Positions 1-7,923 are shown, numbered from the stretch's first letter. The stretch is 64,000 bases of DNA from Breznakiella homolactica (GCF_016616095.2 NZ_CP067089.2:124001-188000); one strand, 5' to 3'. Numbers and translations are program-made. The notes: a model not told the origin generated them from the sequence alone.

Positions 1-378
1 CACCAGAAGACCGTCAACACCCCGGCGCAGCAGCTCCCCGACGATTTTTTCTTCGTTCCGGATATCGTTGCCGCTGTTGACGATGAGCTGCATATAGCCG
101 CCGCTATCCAGAACCGTTCCGATACCCTGGAGCATGGCGGCGGAAAAGGGGGAGGCTATATCGGATATTACCGTCCCGATCTGCATGGTTCTGCGGGATT
201 TAAGGCTCTGGGCGATGGTGCTTGGCTGGTAGCCGGACAGGGAAATAACCTTCCCGATCCGGTCCCGGGTCTTTTCTCCCATCATTTCGTATTTTCCGTT
301 GAGATACCGGGATACGGTGGCCTTTGAGACCCCCGCGGCCCGGGCGATATCTTCTATGGTTGTCGTTTTTTTCGTCAT
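1..378 (-). CDS. LacI-family transcriptional regulator, N-terminal part (gene runs off the left edge)
   Basis: The first 126 codons are visible; the C-terminus lies outside the window. The start ATG is at 376-378. The N-terminus has the LacI-type helix-turn-helix (TIEDIARAAGVSKATVSRYL) and hinge (SLKSRRTMQIGTVISDIASP), followed by the start of the periplasmic-binding-protein-like effector domain (IGTVISDIASPFSAAMLQGI). It is divergent from the KDPG aldolase/KDG kinase operon. One palindrome of the LacI-operator type lies 6 bp upstream of its own start and a perfect copy lies in front of eda, so it probably represses both itself and the operon. The effector may be KDG, KDPG or a hexuronate; that is inference from the neighbours. 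Confidence 0.9.
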   Translation of the reverse strand, partial: MTKKTTTIEDIARAAGVSKATVSRYLNGKYEMMGEKTRDRIGKVISLSGYQPSTIAQSLKSRRTMQIGTVISDIASPFSAAMLQGIGTVLDSGGYMQLIVNSGNDIRNEEKIVGELLRRGVDGLLV

Positions 379-383
379 TTTTA

Positions 384-395
384 GAAACCGTTTTC
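384..395. promoter_or_regulatory. LacI-type operator, imperfect copy (GAAACCGTTTTC)
   Basis: One mismatch from the perfect palindrome at 514-525. It sits directly upstream of the LacI-family start codon, a position that suits autorepression. Confidence 0.6.
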
Positions 396-495
396 CTATT
401 ATACAATTGTACCATGAGGTCTCTGTCCGGTCAATAAATACCCGAAATTCCGGCTTTTTTCTAAAATATAGCTAGCAAATTCAAAAAGACCGTAG

Positions 496-525
496 TATAA
501 TTTCTTAAATTACGAAACCGGTTTC
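496..525 (+). promoter_or_regulatory. Promoter -10 and LacI-type operator of the eda-kdgK operon
   Basis: TATAAT is at 496-501; the matching -35 (TAGCAA at 473-478, 17-bp spacing) is weak. The perfect palindrome GAAACCGGTTTC lies at 514-525, just downstream of the expected transcription start, where a bound LacI-family protein would block initiation. It closely resembles the operator at 384-395. Confidence 0.7.
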
Positions 526-581
526 TAAACCGGATGGGATACGTTCCCGCTGCCGGCTGCCGGCCGCTGAAAGGAGGATTT

Positions 582-1547
582 ATGCATGCTGTTCTCGAAG
601 AACTCGGAAAAATCGGCATCGTTCCGGTAATAAAAATTGATGACGCTGAAAAGGCGGTGCCCCTGGCCAAGGCCCTCAGGGATGGAGGGATTCCCTGCGC
701 GGAGATCACATTCCGCACGGCCCAGGGTGAAGAAGCCATCCGCCGTATACATAAGGAAGTTCCGGAGGTTCTCCTGGGTGCCGGGACGGTCCTTACCGTG
801 GATCAGGTGAAAAAGGCCGCCGACGCCGGGGCCCGGTTTATCGTGAGCCCGGGATTCAATCCGAAGGTGGTGGGGTACTGCATTGAACAGGGAATTCCCA
901 TAACCCCGGGTTGTTCCAATCCCTCGGACATAGAAGCCGCCCTGGAATTCGGCCTGGAGGTGATTAAATTTTTCCCCGCCGAGCAGAGCGGCGGCCTTGA
1001 GTATATAAAGGCCGTGGCCGCTCCCTTCGGGGCCGTTAAATTTATGCCCACCGGCGGTATTAACGCGGGCAACATCGCGAAATACTGTTCCTACGACCGG
1101 ATCCTCGCCTGCGGCGGGTCCTGGATGGTGGGCGCCGACCTCATCAATTCGGGCAATTTCAGCGCCGTAACGGCCCTCTGCAGGGAAGCCCTCAGAACGG
1201 CCCTGGGCTTTCATATCGCCCATGTGGGGATCAACGCGGAAAACGAAGCCGAAGCCCTGAGGGCTGCCGGGCTGTTTGAAGCCCTCTTCGGGTTCGCCGC
1301 GAAACCGGGGAACAGTTCCGTTTTCGCCGGTGAGGGCATTGAAATCATGAAAACACCCTATCTGGGGAAAAACGGCCATATCGCGGTGGGAACCAACAAC
1401 ATTACCATGGCCATGGGCTGCCTCGAACGGATGGGCTGCCGGTTCAATACGGAGAGCCTTAAAAAAGACGCCGGCGGCCGCTTAATCGCGGTATACCTTG
1501 CGGATGAGATCGCGGGCTTCGCCGTTCATCTTATGCAGAAAAAATAA
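582..1547 (+). CDS. eda: KDPG/KHG aldolase with C-terminal VOC-like extension
   Basis: 321 aa starting at the ATG at 582 behind AAGGAGG; an upstream ATG at 534 in the same frame lacks a ribosome site. Residues 1-200 are a class I KDPG aldolase TIM barrel with E41 in EITFRT and the Schiff-base lysine K129 in VIKFFPAE. It should cleave 2-keto-3-deoxy-6-phosphogluconate to pyruvate and glyceraldehyde 3-phosphate. Typical Eda is about 210 aa; the extra 110 residues (from about HIAHVGINAENEAEA onward) look like a glyoxalase/VOC half-domain, a fusion known from some anaerobes whose role is unclear to me. kdgK follows 14 bp later, giving KDG to KDPG to triose in one operon. Confidence 0.92.
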   Translation: MHAVLEELGKIGIVPVIKIDDAEKAVPLAKALRDGGIPCAEITFRTAQGEEAIRRIHKEVPEVLLGAGTVLTVDQVKKAADAGARFIVSPGFNPKVVGYCIEQGIPITPGCSNPSDIEAALEFGLEVIKFFPAEQSGGLEYIKAVAAPFGAVKFMPTGGINAGNIAKYCSYDRILACGGSWMVGADLINSGNFSAVTALCREALRTALGFHIAHVGINAENEAEALRAAGLFEALFGFAAKPGNSSVFAGEGIEIMKTPYLGKNGHIAVGTNNITMAMGCLERMGCRFNTESLKKDAGGRLIAVYLADEIAGFAVHLMQKK

Positions 1548-1561
1548 AGGAGCGTGATAAT

Positions 1562-2584
1562 ATGGGAAAAATAGTTACCTTTGGTGAAATAATGCTGCGT
1601 CTCGAGCCGGAAGGCTATTTCCGTTTTCTTCAGGCCGCGACCTACGGCGCGACCTACGGCGGAGGAGAAGCAAATGTCGCGGTATCCCTGGCCAATTTCG
1701 GGCTTGACGCCGCCTTTGTGACGAAGCTTCCGAAGCATGAAATAGGCCAGGCGGGGATCAACAAGCTCCGGGAATTCGGGGTGGACGTTTCGAAAATAGT
1801 CCGGGGCGGAAACCGGGTGGGGATTTATTTTCTCGAAAAAGGCGCTTCCCAGCGGGCGTCCAAGGTGATCTACGACCGGGCCGGGTCGGCCATCGCCGCC
1901 GCGGAACCGGGGGATTTCGACTGGAACGCCATCTTTGAAGGAACCGAATGGTTCCATTTTACCGGTATAACCCCGGCTCTGGGGGATACGGTGGCCGCCA
2001 TCTGCATGGATGCCTGCAAAGCCGCAAAGGCCAGGGGAATAACCGTTTCCTGCGACCTCAACTACCGGAAAAACCTGTGGACCCGGGAAAAGGCCGGGAC
2101 CGTTATGGCCGGCCTCATGGAATACGTGGATGTCTGTATCGCCAATGAAGAGGACGCCGCGGACGTCTTCGGTATCCACGCCGGCGGATCGGATGTAACA
2201 TCGGGAAAGATAAGCCATGAAGGGTACGCGGAAGTTGCCCGGCAGCTGGCGGAGCGTTTCGGCTTTAAACAGGTGGCCATTACCCTGCGGGAATCCCTGT
2301 CCGCCAACGACAACAACTGGGCGGGCATGCTCTATGACGGAAAGGATTGCTTCTTTTCAAAAAAATACGCCGTACACATCGTGGACCGGGTGGGCGGAGG
2401 CGACAGCTTCGGCGCGGGGCTGATTTACGGTTCCCTCAGGAAAATGGCGCCCCAGGACTGCATTGAATTTGCCGTGGCGGCGAGCTGCCTCAAGCACAGT
2501 ATCGAGGGCGATTTCAATATGGTGTCCGCCGAAGAGGTGCTGAAGCTGGCCGGAGGCGACGCGTCGGGCCGGGTCCAGCGCTGA
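1562..2584 (+). CDS. kdgK: 2-keto-3-deoxygluconate kinase, PfkB family
   Basis: 340 aa, a normal length for PfkB-family sugar kinases. The N-terminal signature GGGEANVAVSLANFG binds sugar, and the C-terminal PfkB signature DRVGGGDSFGAGLIYG (residues about 275-290) carries the catalytic aspartate. It is placed directly after KDPG aldolase, so phosphorylation of KDG is the likely reaction. The start ATG has AAAGGAG at 1546-1552. A strong terminator follows 23 bp after the stop. Gene name rests on family plus context; other keto-sugar substrates are possible. Confidence 0.88.
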   Translation: MGKIVTFGEIMLRLEPEGYFRFLQAATYGATYGGGEANVAVSLANFGLDAAFVTKLPKHEIGQAGINKLREFGVDVSKIVRGGNRVGIYFLEKGASQRASKVIYDRAGSAIAAAEPGDFDWNAIFEGTEWFHFTGITPALGDTVAAICMDACKAAKARGITVSCDLNYRKNLWTREKAGTVMAGLMEYVDVCIANEEDAADVFGIHAGGSDVTSGKISHEGYAEVARQLAERFGFKQVAITLRESLSANDNNWAGMLYDGKDCFFSKKYAVHIVDRVGGGDSFGAGLIYGSLRKMAPQDCIEFAVAASCLKHSIEGDFNMVSAEEVLKLAGGDASGRVQR

Positions 2585-2607
2585 GACGGATCACGCAGAA
2601 AAAATGA

Positions 2608-2635
2608 ACAGCCCGCCGGCCGGCGGGCTGTTTTT
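2608..2635 (+). terminator. Rho-independent terminator of the eda-kdgK operon
   Basis: ACAGCCCGCCGG is followed at once by its exact reverse complement (2620-2631) and a T run. The stem is 10-12 bp and GC-rich. Confidence 0.9.
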
Positions 2636-2736
2636 ATAAGGCAGTGTCTCTGCCGCCTTACACAAATCATGCGTTTTGTTGTCCCGCGGCCGTTTTTGTT
2701 TTATGTTTTTATTAATATAAAAAAAGAGGTAAAAAA

Positions 2737-4098
2737 ATGAAATCAACATTCCTCAGAAGGGCCGTCTGCCTTGTACTGCTGGCGGTATCAAGCGGCTGGT
2801 ATCTTGCCGCCCAGAATGAATCCTCCGATGGTATTTTGTTCCGGAATGTGCTTGTCTTTGACGGCACGGGGGACAGTCTGTCAGCTCCCATGGATGTGCT
2901 TGTCCGGGGGAACAGGATCGAGTCCATTTCCCCTGCGGGCGCATCCTCTCCGGCGGGCGGAAACACCACCGTCATTGACGGAACGGGAAAAGTGCTCATG
3001 CCCGGGCTGATTGACGCCCATTGGCACAGTGTCATGACCGGTATGACATCCCTGTCAATGATTATTTCGGATATTGGTTATGTGTATTATAAAGCCGGGC
3101 GAAGCGCCGAAAATACCCTTATGCGGGGATTTACCACCGTCAGGGACATGGGCGGTCCAACGTTCGGTTTAAAACGGGCCATTGATGAAGGGATCATTCT
3201 TGGCCCGCGGATCTATCCCTCCGGGGCGATGATTTCCCAGACCGCGGGACACGGGGATTTCCGGCTGCCCAATGATATACCCAAAAGCCCCGGGGCTCCC
3301 TTAAGCTACCCTGAACAGGCGGGTATGGTTGCCATTGCGGACGGTCCCGATGAGGTTCTGCTCCGGGTCCGGGAACAGCTCCGGCAGGGCGCGTCCCAGA
3401 TAAAACTTATGGCCGGCGGCGGGGTCGCTTCACCCTATGATCCCATCGATGTAACGCAGTTTACCCCGGCGGAACTGCGGGCCGCTGTTGAAGCGGCGGA
3501 AAACTGGGGCACCTATGTGGCGGTCCATGTGTATACCCCCCGGGCGATTGAAATAGCCCTGAACGCGGGGGTTAAATCCATTGAGCACGGCCAGCTAATG
3601 GATGAAAAAACGGCGATGCTCATCGCCCAGCACGGTGCATGGATAAGCCTTCAGCCTTTCCTGGATGATGAGGACGCTAACCTCCACGCCACCGCTTCGG
3701 CCCAGGCGAACAAACGCATGGTAAGCACCGGGACCGACCGGGCCTATGAGCTGGCAAAGAAATTCAATCTGAAAATTGCCTTCGGGACGGATACCCTATT
3801 CGACGCCGCAAATGACGGAACCAAGCAGGGTACTCATCTGGCAAAGCTCACCCGGTGGTTTACCCCCGCGGAAGTGCTCCGCCAGGCGACCTCCACCAAT
3901 GCGGAACTGATGGCCCTTTCCGGTCCCCGGAATCCCTATCCCGGCAAGCTCGGGGTGGTTGAGGAAGGCGCTTACGCGGATCTGCTCCTGGTAAACGGCA
4001 ATCCCCTGGAAAACATACAGCTGATTGCCGACCCGGTGACTAATTTTCTTGTAATCATGAAAAACGGGAAAATTTACAAGAATACCCTTGCGGAGTAA
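2737..4098 (+). CDS. Exported metal-dependent amidohydrolase
   Basis: 453 aa. The first 26 residues are a cleavable signal peptide (basic start, hydrophobic VCLVLLAVSSGWYLA, cleavage near AAQ), so the enzyme is exported. It is an amidohydrolase-1 TIM barrel: H95 and H97 in DAHWH, a lysine in IKLMAGGG (about residue 223), histidines in AVHVY and SIEHG, and the catalytic Asp in FGTDT. This arrangement is typical of the imidazolonepropionase/Xaa-Pro dipeptidase-like branch, often annotated as prolidase. The substrate is not evident. It stands alone between the kdgK terminator and a convergent gene. RBS AGAGGT lies at 2726-2731. Confidence 0.85.
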   Translation: MKSTFLRRAVCLVLLAVSSGWYLAAQNESSDGILFRNVLVFDGTGDSLSAPMDVLVRGNRIESISPAGASSPAGGNTTVIDGTGKVLMPGLIDAHWHSVMTGMTSLSMIISDIGYVYYKAGRSAENTLMRGFTTVRDMGGPTFGLKRAIDEGIILGPRIYPSGAMISQTAGHGDFRLPNDIPKSPGAPLSYPEQAGMVAIADGPDEVLLRVREQLRQGASQIKLMAGGGVASPYDPIDVTQFTPAELRAAVEAAENWGTYVAVHVYTPRAIEIALNAGVKSIEHGQLMDEKTAMLIAQHGAWISLQPFLDDEDANLHATASAQANKRMVSTGTDRAYELAKKFNLKIAFGTDTLFDAANDGTKQGTHLAKLTRWFTPAEVLRQATSTNAELMALSGPRNPYPGKLGVVEEGAYADLLLVNGNPLENIQLIADPVTNFLVIMKNGKIYKNTLAE

Positions 4099-4125
4099 AG
4101 GCGTCCGTTAGTATCGCGGATTATC

Positions 4126-5649
4126 TTACTCAATCTGCCGGCGGTCCAGCTGCTCAATCCGCCAGGCATCCTTTACCAGACCCAGCGTAATGGTGTCAAT
4201 ATGGGCCGTGCCCACGGGATACACAAGCGGGCTCTCCTCCGCGGGATGCTGTATATCCATGGTTTCTTTTATGGCGGCGGATTCGTCGCCGGCCTCGGAA
4301 TCCTTTCCCTGGGTAACCCATAGGGTGTACTCCGCCCTGAAAACCGGCCGCTCATCCGGTGAAGAAGAGGGCAGTTCCTCTATGGATAAGCCGGTGATGC
4401 CGAATACCAGGGTCTCCACCGGCGGAGATCCGCTGTCGAGCCATTGCTGGGCGGAAGTCACGGGATTCGTCATCTCATAGGCCTGCCTGACCCGGGAAAT
4501 GACGAATATATTGCGGGCCATATCGATATCGCCCTTGCCGGCTTTGCCGGTCACACAGGCTTCCATCATGGTATGGTCCAGGCTGTCAAAGGAGACGTAA
4601 TAGGCTTCAACCACCTCCAGGGGCGTCATACCCGCCGTTGAAGGCTGTTCATTTCTGCTTTTGATAATACTGCGAATGGTTAAACCAAGGACGACCATGG
4701 CGATAACCGCCACGCATAATATGGTAGTGTTCCGGTAGATGAAACGCCGGGTATTGACCGAAAGATCCTGGCGTTTTTTGTACTGTTTCCGTTCCGCCTC
4801 AATTTTCGTGAGTTCACTGTCATTGATGGAACTGAAAAACGAATCGGCGGATTTTGAGCCTGCGGGACCAAGGACGCTTTCCAGCTCCCGGAGTCCCGGC
4901 CGGGTTTTTCCTTTCTGGCCGGAATCCTGACTATCCGCGCCGGTTTCCTGTTTCCCGTCTCTTTTTTTGCCGGAAAAATAACTGTTCGGGGCGATAGACT
5001 CCACAATCAGCAGGGCAATACTGCCGTTTAATCCCGGCGCTATAAGCCGGGTGGGAAAATACACACCTTCCCGGATATCAGAACGGATTTTGTTGATATC
5101 CCCATTCTGAAAGGGGGGCACCCCGCAGAATATCCGGTACAGCATTGTCCCGGCGCTGAATACCGCGGCGTTTTCCCCGCTCAAATCCGGGTGAACCCAG
5201 CGTTCGGCTCCCTCAAACCATGATTCGGGGCCTTCCGCGTCCAGAGCCCGTTTGATCAGCCCGTCCGGCGGAAAAAGAATGGTCCCCGAATCCGCTACAA
5301 TAGCCCCCGCCGGCCAGGGGTAGGGGGGATTTTCGACCTGTTCCTGCAGGACAATCCTGGCCCGTATCCATGACCGGAGCGCATCCAGCGCTTTGTTTCT
5401 GTCCGGTTCTTCGATAATATCGGAAAGGGAAACCCCGAAAAATACCGGCCCCCAGATAATCATGGCCCCGTCCCGGTCGGTCACGCCCACAGGTTTCCAG
5501 AGTTCCACAGTTCCTTCCGGGGAAACGATATACCCCGGCTGGGTTATCAGCTGGGCTAATTTTGCCTGGGCAAAAGCCTTGGCATTGAGCCCCGTGTCAA
5601 AGCCGAGGGCCGGCCGGCCTTCAACTTCAAAATGAATTATTCGCACCAT
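4126..5649 (-). CDS. Membrane-anchored protein with degenerate Ser/Thr kinase-like domain (pseudokinase candidate)
   Basis: 507 aa. I do not recognise a named family. Residues 1-220 resemble a protein-kinase fold with an eroded N-lobe: HPDLSGENAAVFSAGTMLYR and CGVPPF (153-180) match the APE-to-subdomain IX region of Hanks kinases, and ALDALRSWIRARIVLQEQV resembles the helix before the catalytic loop. No HRD, DFG or P-loop lysine is visible, so catalysis is unlikely. A charged linker (225-300) leads to one membrane helix (309-327, LCVAVIAMVVLGLT). About 180 residues follow, beginning MTPLEVVEAYYVSFDSLDHTM, resembling an extracytoplasmic SnoaL/NTF2-like fold. It could be a cell-envelope sensor or scaffold. 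Confidence 0.6.
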   Translation of the reverse strand: MVRIIHFEVEGRPALGFDTGLNAKAFAQAKLAQLITQPGYIVSPEGTVELWKPVGVTDRDGAMIIWGPVFFGVSLSDIIEEPDRNKALDALRSWIRARIVLQEQVENPPYPWPAGAIVADSGTILFPPDGLIKRALDAEGPESWFEGAERWVHPDLSGENAAVFSAGTMLYRIFCGVPPFQNGDINKIRSDIREGVYFPTRLIAPGLNGSIALLIVESIAPNSYFSGKKRDGKQETGADSQDSGQKGKTRPGLRELESVLGPAGSKSADSFFSSINDSELTKIEAERKQYKKRQDLSVNTRRFIYRNTTILCVAVIAMVVLGLTIRSIIKSRNEQPSTAGMTPLEVVEAYYVSFDSLDHTMMEACVTGKAGKGDIDMARNIFVISRVRQAYEMTNPVTSAQQWLDSGSPPVETLVFGITGLSIEELPSSSPDERPVFRAEYTLWVTQGKDSEAGDESAAIKETMDIQHPAEESPLVYPVGTAHIDTITLGLVKDAWRIEQLDRRQIE

Positions 5650-5735
5650 GGAGCGGCTCCTTAGTTACCGGGTACACAGAAACACCTGCCTGCTTTATTA
5701 AAAGTACCTACTGAGGGGTTCTAAGTCAATAAAGG

Positions 5736-6079
5736 GGAAGCACCGGGTCTGACAAGCCGGAAAGTTCCCGGGTGATACCGGTTCTGCGGGTCCTGTCATA
5801 GAGAAATGGGTTTGGCTCCGTGTCGGCCTGCGGCCTCGAAAGTCGCTCAAACCCATTTCTCTACGACACCCGTCGCTACCAGTACGGCCGGGGACTTTCC
5901 GGCTTAACCGGCTCGGTGCTGCCCTGCCGCGGGGGCTGCTCCCCCTGGCTCCAGCCTTGTCGCATTACGGGTGGAGTTTTGCGGAGCGAAGCTCCTAAAA
6001 GACTTGTCGTCATTGGCGGCAAGTCTTACGCCACCCCCACTTCTGGTTCCTGTTTTAGTAATACCTACCGTTAGGTATA
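5736..6079 (-). repeat. Long-hairpin repeat element, copy A (hairpin plus tail module)
   Basis: The hairpin half covers 5740-5919. Outer arms 5740-5765 and 5894-5919 pair imperfectly; inner arms 5799-5814 (TAGAGAAATGGGTTTG) and 5848-5863 pair perfectly over 16 bp. They enclose the conserved tip 5815-5847, which read on the minus strand begins GCGACTTTCGAGGCCG. The tail half, about 5923-6050, contains GGGGGCTGCTCCCCC, a GGAGC-gaa-GCTCC hairpin (5983-5995), an AAGACTTG/CAAGTCTT stem (5999-6006/6020-6027) and CCACCCCCACTTCTGGTTCC. The far end carries CTACCGTTAGGTATA (6065-6079), shared exactly with copy D. There is no gene here; short open frames beginning MSACGLESRS arise from the tip sequence in several copies. 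The element lies between the divergent pseudokinase and rpoZ genes. Confidence 0.9.
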
Positions 6080-6181
6080 TACGCTTTCCTGAACTCCGCA
6101 GGGGGCCGTACTGACAGCTGATGGCCGCCACACAAATCCGGCTCTATTCTCCCTCACCCGGCAACCCCTGCTAAGACAGGG

Positions 6182-6376
6182 CGCCTGCATTATGTGCAGT
6201 GAGGCGGCAGCGAAGCATGGTGGGAAAAAGTAACGCGGGGTGCCTGAGGGTAAGGGCTTTGAGCGACTTTCGAGGCCGCAGGCCGACGAGGAGCCAGAGC
6301 CCTTACCCTCAGGCGGTACCCCCAGTTGATTTGTACCTCCATGCTTCGCTGCCGGGTACCACCTGTAATGCAGGCG
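6182..6376 (+). repeat. Long-hairpin repeat element, copy B (hairpin only)
   Basis: Three nested perfect inverted repeats: 6182-6192 with 6366-6376 (11 bp), 6206-6220 with 6339-6353 (15 bp), and 6242-6258 with 6298-6314 (17 bp, GCCTGAGGGTAAGGGCT). The tip 6261-6295 is the conserved core GAGCGACTTTCGAGGC and onward. The arms differ completely from copies A, C, D and E. There is no tail module. Bases 6080-6181 between copies A and B show no gene or other recognisable feature. The element ends just 11 bp before the rpoZ -35 box. Confidence 0.9.
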
Positions 6377-6386
6377 TCCTGCCGTC

Positions 6387-6416
6387 TTTACACGGAACGT
6401 TTTTTTTGTATATACT
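6387..6416 (+). promoter_or_regulatory. rpoZ promoter, predicted leaderless
   Basis: TTTACA (6387-6392), 18-bp spacer, TATACT (6411-6416). The start codon is only 7 bp beyond the -10 box, so transcription would begin at or next to the A of ATG and no ribosome site is possible. Confidence 0.65.
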
Positions 6417-6423
6417 GATATAT

Positions 6424-6615
6424 ATGATTTTTCCATTAGAAGAACTCATTGAATACAAAGGTAATATGTATGAAATTACCTGCGCCGCTTCCCGGCGGGC
6501 CTATCAGCTTTCCATGCTCAAGGATCCTGAAATCGAAGCAAACGACGGCAAGGTGGTTTCCCTGGCAGCCCGCCAGTTATTTACCGACGCCATAGAATTC
6601 CGCCTCGAAGAATAG
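6424..6615 (+). CDS. rpoZ: RNA polymerase omega subunit
   Basis: 63 aa starting MIFPLEELIEYKGNMYEIT. The segment SRRAYQLSMLKD followed by GKVVSLAARQLF matches the helix of omega that latches the beta-prime subunit; the short length fits spirochaete omega proteins. It assists assembly and stability of RNA polymerase. The start is chosen by family length and by the promoter immediately upstream; an in-frame upstream extension would run into repeat B. miaA follows after 4 bp, so the two are co-transcribed. Confidence 0.8.
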   Translation: MIFPLEELIEYKGNMYEITCAASRRAYQLSMLKDPEIEANDGKVVSLAARQLFTDAIEFRLEE

Positions 6616-6619
6616 CGAG

Positions 6620-7603
6620 ATGCCGGGTCAAAAGCCCATGCCCGTATGTATTCTCTTCGGGCCCACGGCGTCGGGAAAGACCGAGATCCTGGAAAGGCTT
6701 TTTGCCGGCCCCGGCGCGGTTGTCCCCGCGGAGGTCGTTTCGGCGGACTCCATGCAGGTCTACCGCGGAATGGATATCGGTACCGCGAAACCCGGACAGG
6801 AACTCCTTGACCGCCTTCCTCACCATCTCATTGATATTAAAAACCCCGATGAACAGTTTAACGCCGGTGAATTTGTCCGCCTGGCGGATGATGCCTGCTG
6901 CGCCATAACCGGCCGGGGACGGCTTCCGGTGATTTCCGGGGGAACCGGATTTTATCTGCGGAATTTTGTCCTGGGCCTCCCCGAAACGCCGCCGTCGGAC
7001 CCGGAAATCCGGATGCTTTTACAGGAAGAACTCCGTTCCCGGGGTGCTGAAAAACTTATGGATGAGCTGGTCCGATACGATCCGGTCAGCGCCGCCCGGA
7101 TCCATATCAACGATGAATACCGGATACTCCGGGCTCTGGAGGTATACCGCAGCTCCGGGCGGCCGCTCAGTTCCTTTTCCCAGACCGGTTCGGCTCCGGA
7201 CAGCGACAGTCCCCGGCCGGCGTACCGGTTCCTCATTATCGGACTCCGGCGTCCCCGGGAGGAACTGTACCATAGAATAAACCGGCGGGCCGCGGAAATG
7301 TTCAGCCAGGGACTGCCGGAGGAAGTCCGGCGGCTTTGTGAACAGGGCTACGGTCCCGGCTACCCCGGGCTGCGGGCCATCGGCTATCAGGAATTTTTCG
7401 TTCCCGGGGAAGACGGCGGGATGGTACTCTCCCGGGATCTTCCGGGGGTTGAAGTCCTTATTGCCCGGAACAGCCGGCGCTACGCCAAACGGCAGATTGT
7501 GTTTTTTTCCTCCATCCCCGATGCCGTGTGGATCGACGCCGGCCCCGACGCGGCCGCCGCCATCCGCTCAAAACTTGAAGCATTCCTCGCTTCCGGGGCC
7601 TGA
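6620..7603 (+). CDS. miaA: tRNA dimethylallyltransferase
   Basis: 327 aa, a usual length. It adds a dimethylallyl group to N6 of A37 in tRNAs reading UNN codons, using the isoprenoid product of the pathway that dxs (downstream) feeds. Visible are the P-loop GPTASGKTEIL (residues about 11-21), the DSMQVYRGMDIGTAKP signature, the HHLIDIKNPDEQFNAGEF segment and GGTGFYLRNFVLGLPETPP. The C-terminal tRNA-binding region has LRAIGYQEF and RNSRRYAKRQIVFF. It is translationally linked to rpoZ. The stop lies 8 bp before repeat C. Confidence 0.97.
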   Translation: MPGQKPMPVCILFGPTASGKTEILERLFAGPGAVVPAEVVSADSMQVYRGMDIGTAKPGQELLDRLPHHLIDIKNPDEQFNAGEFVRLADDACCAITGRGRLPVISGGTGFYLRNFVLGLPETPPSDPEIRMLLQEELRSRGAEKLMDELVRYDPVSAARIHINDEYRILRALEVYRSSGRPLSSFSQTGSAPDSDSPRPAYRFLIIGLRRPREELYHRINRRAAEMFSQGLPEEVRRLCEQGYGPGYPGLRAIGYQEFFVPGEDGGMVLSRDLPGVEVLIARNSRRYAKRQIVFFSSIPDAVWIDAGPDAAAAIRSKLEAFLASGA

Positions 7604-7611
7604 CCTTGCTT

Positions 7612-7890
7612 TATCCAGAAACCAGAAGTGGGGGTAGCGTAATAGAGTTTTCCGCATAAGCGGAAAACTCTATGGAGCGAGGGGGAGCAGCCCCCCTGGA
7701 AGGGCAGCACTGAGCCGGTTAAGCCGGAAAGCCCCCGGCTGTAATGGTAACACCGGGTGTCATAGAGAAATGAGTTTGAGCGACTTTCGAGGCCGCAGGC
7801 CGACACGGAGCCAAACCCATTTCTCTATGACAGGACCCGCTGATTCGGTAAATACGGAGGCTTTCCGGCTTGTCAGACTCGGTGCTCCCC
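7612..7890 (+). repeat. Long-hairpin repeat element, copy C (tail module plus hairpin)
   Basis: This is copy A in opposite orientation, diverged. The tail (7616-7700) has CCAGAAGTGGGGG, a perfect 13-bp stem with an ATAA loop (7643-7655/7660-7672, TAGAGTTTTCCGC) and GGGGGAGCAGCCCCCC. The hairpin half has outer arms 7706-7731 and 7861-7886, and inner arms 7763-7778 and 7812-7827, identical to copy A except for one base that creates a single A-C mismatch. The tip is 7779-7811. The tail is on the 5' side of the tip, as in A and D. Copies A and C thus flank rpoZ-miaA as a large inverted pair. Confidence 0.9.
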
Positions 7891-7894
7891 CCTA

Positions 7895-7923
7895 TTGACC
7901 TTTTCGTTTCTGTAATTCATACT
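7895..7923 (+). promoter_or_regulatory. Candidate promoter of the 30-aa basic protein gene
   Basis: TTGACC (7895-7900), 17-bp spacer, CATACT (7918-7923). It starts right at the end of repeat C. A small CCTGT-taa-ACAGG hairpin follows in the leader. Confidence 0.45.

Noticed and set aside
525..1379. Long open frame antisense to eda
   Set aside because: High third-position GC leaves the opposite strand open; no family resemblance and no ribosome site. The same applies to long antisense frames at 10144-11043, 29274-30161, 40289-41362, 43021-43977, 54313-55404 and 60830-61783.
5820..6074. Short open frames starting MSACGLESRS in several intergenic regions
   Set aside because: They are translations of the conserved hairpin tip and its arms, not conserved as proteins beyond the tip.
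5736..7890. A CRISPR array or a retron locus
   Set aside because: Repeats are few, irregularly spaced and partly inverted, with no cas or reverse transcriptase gene in the window.
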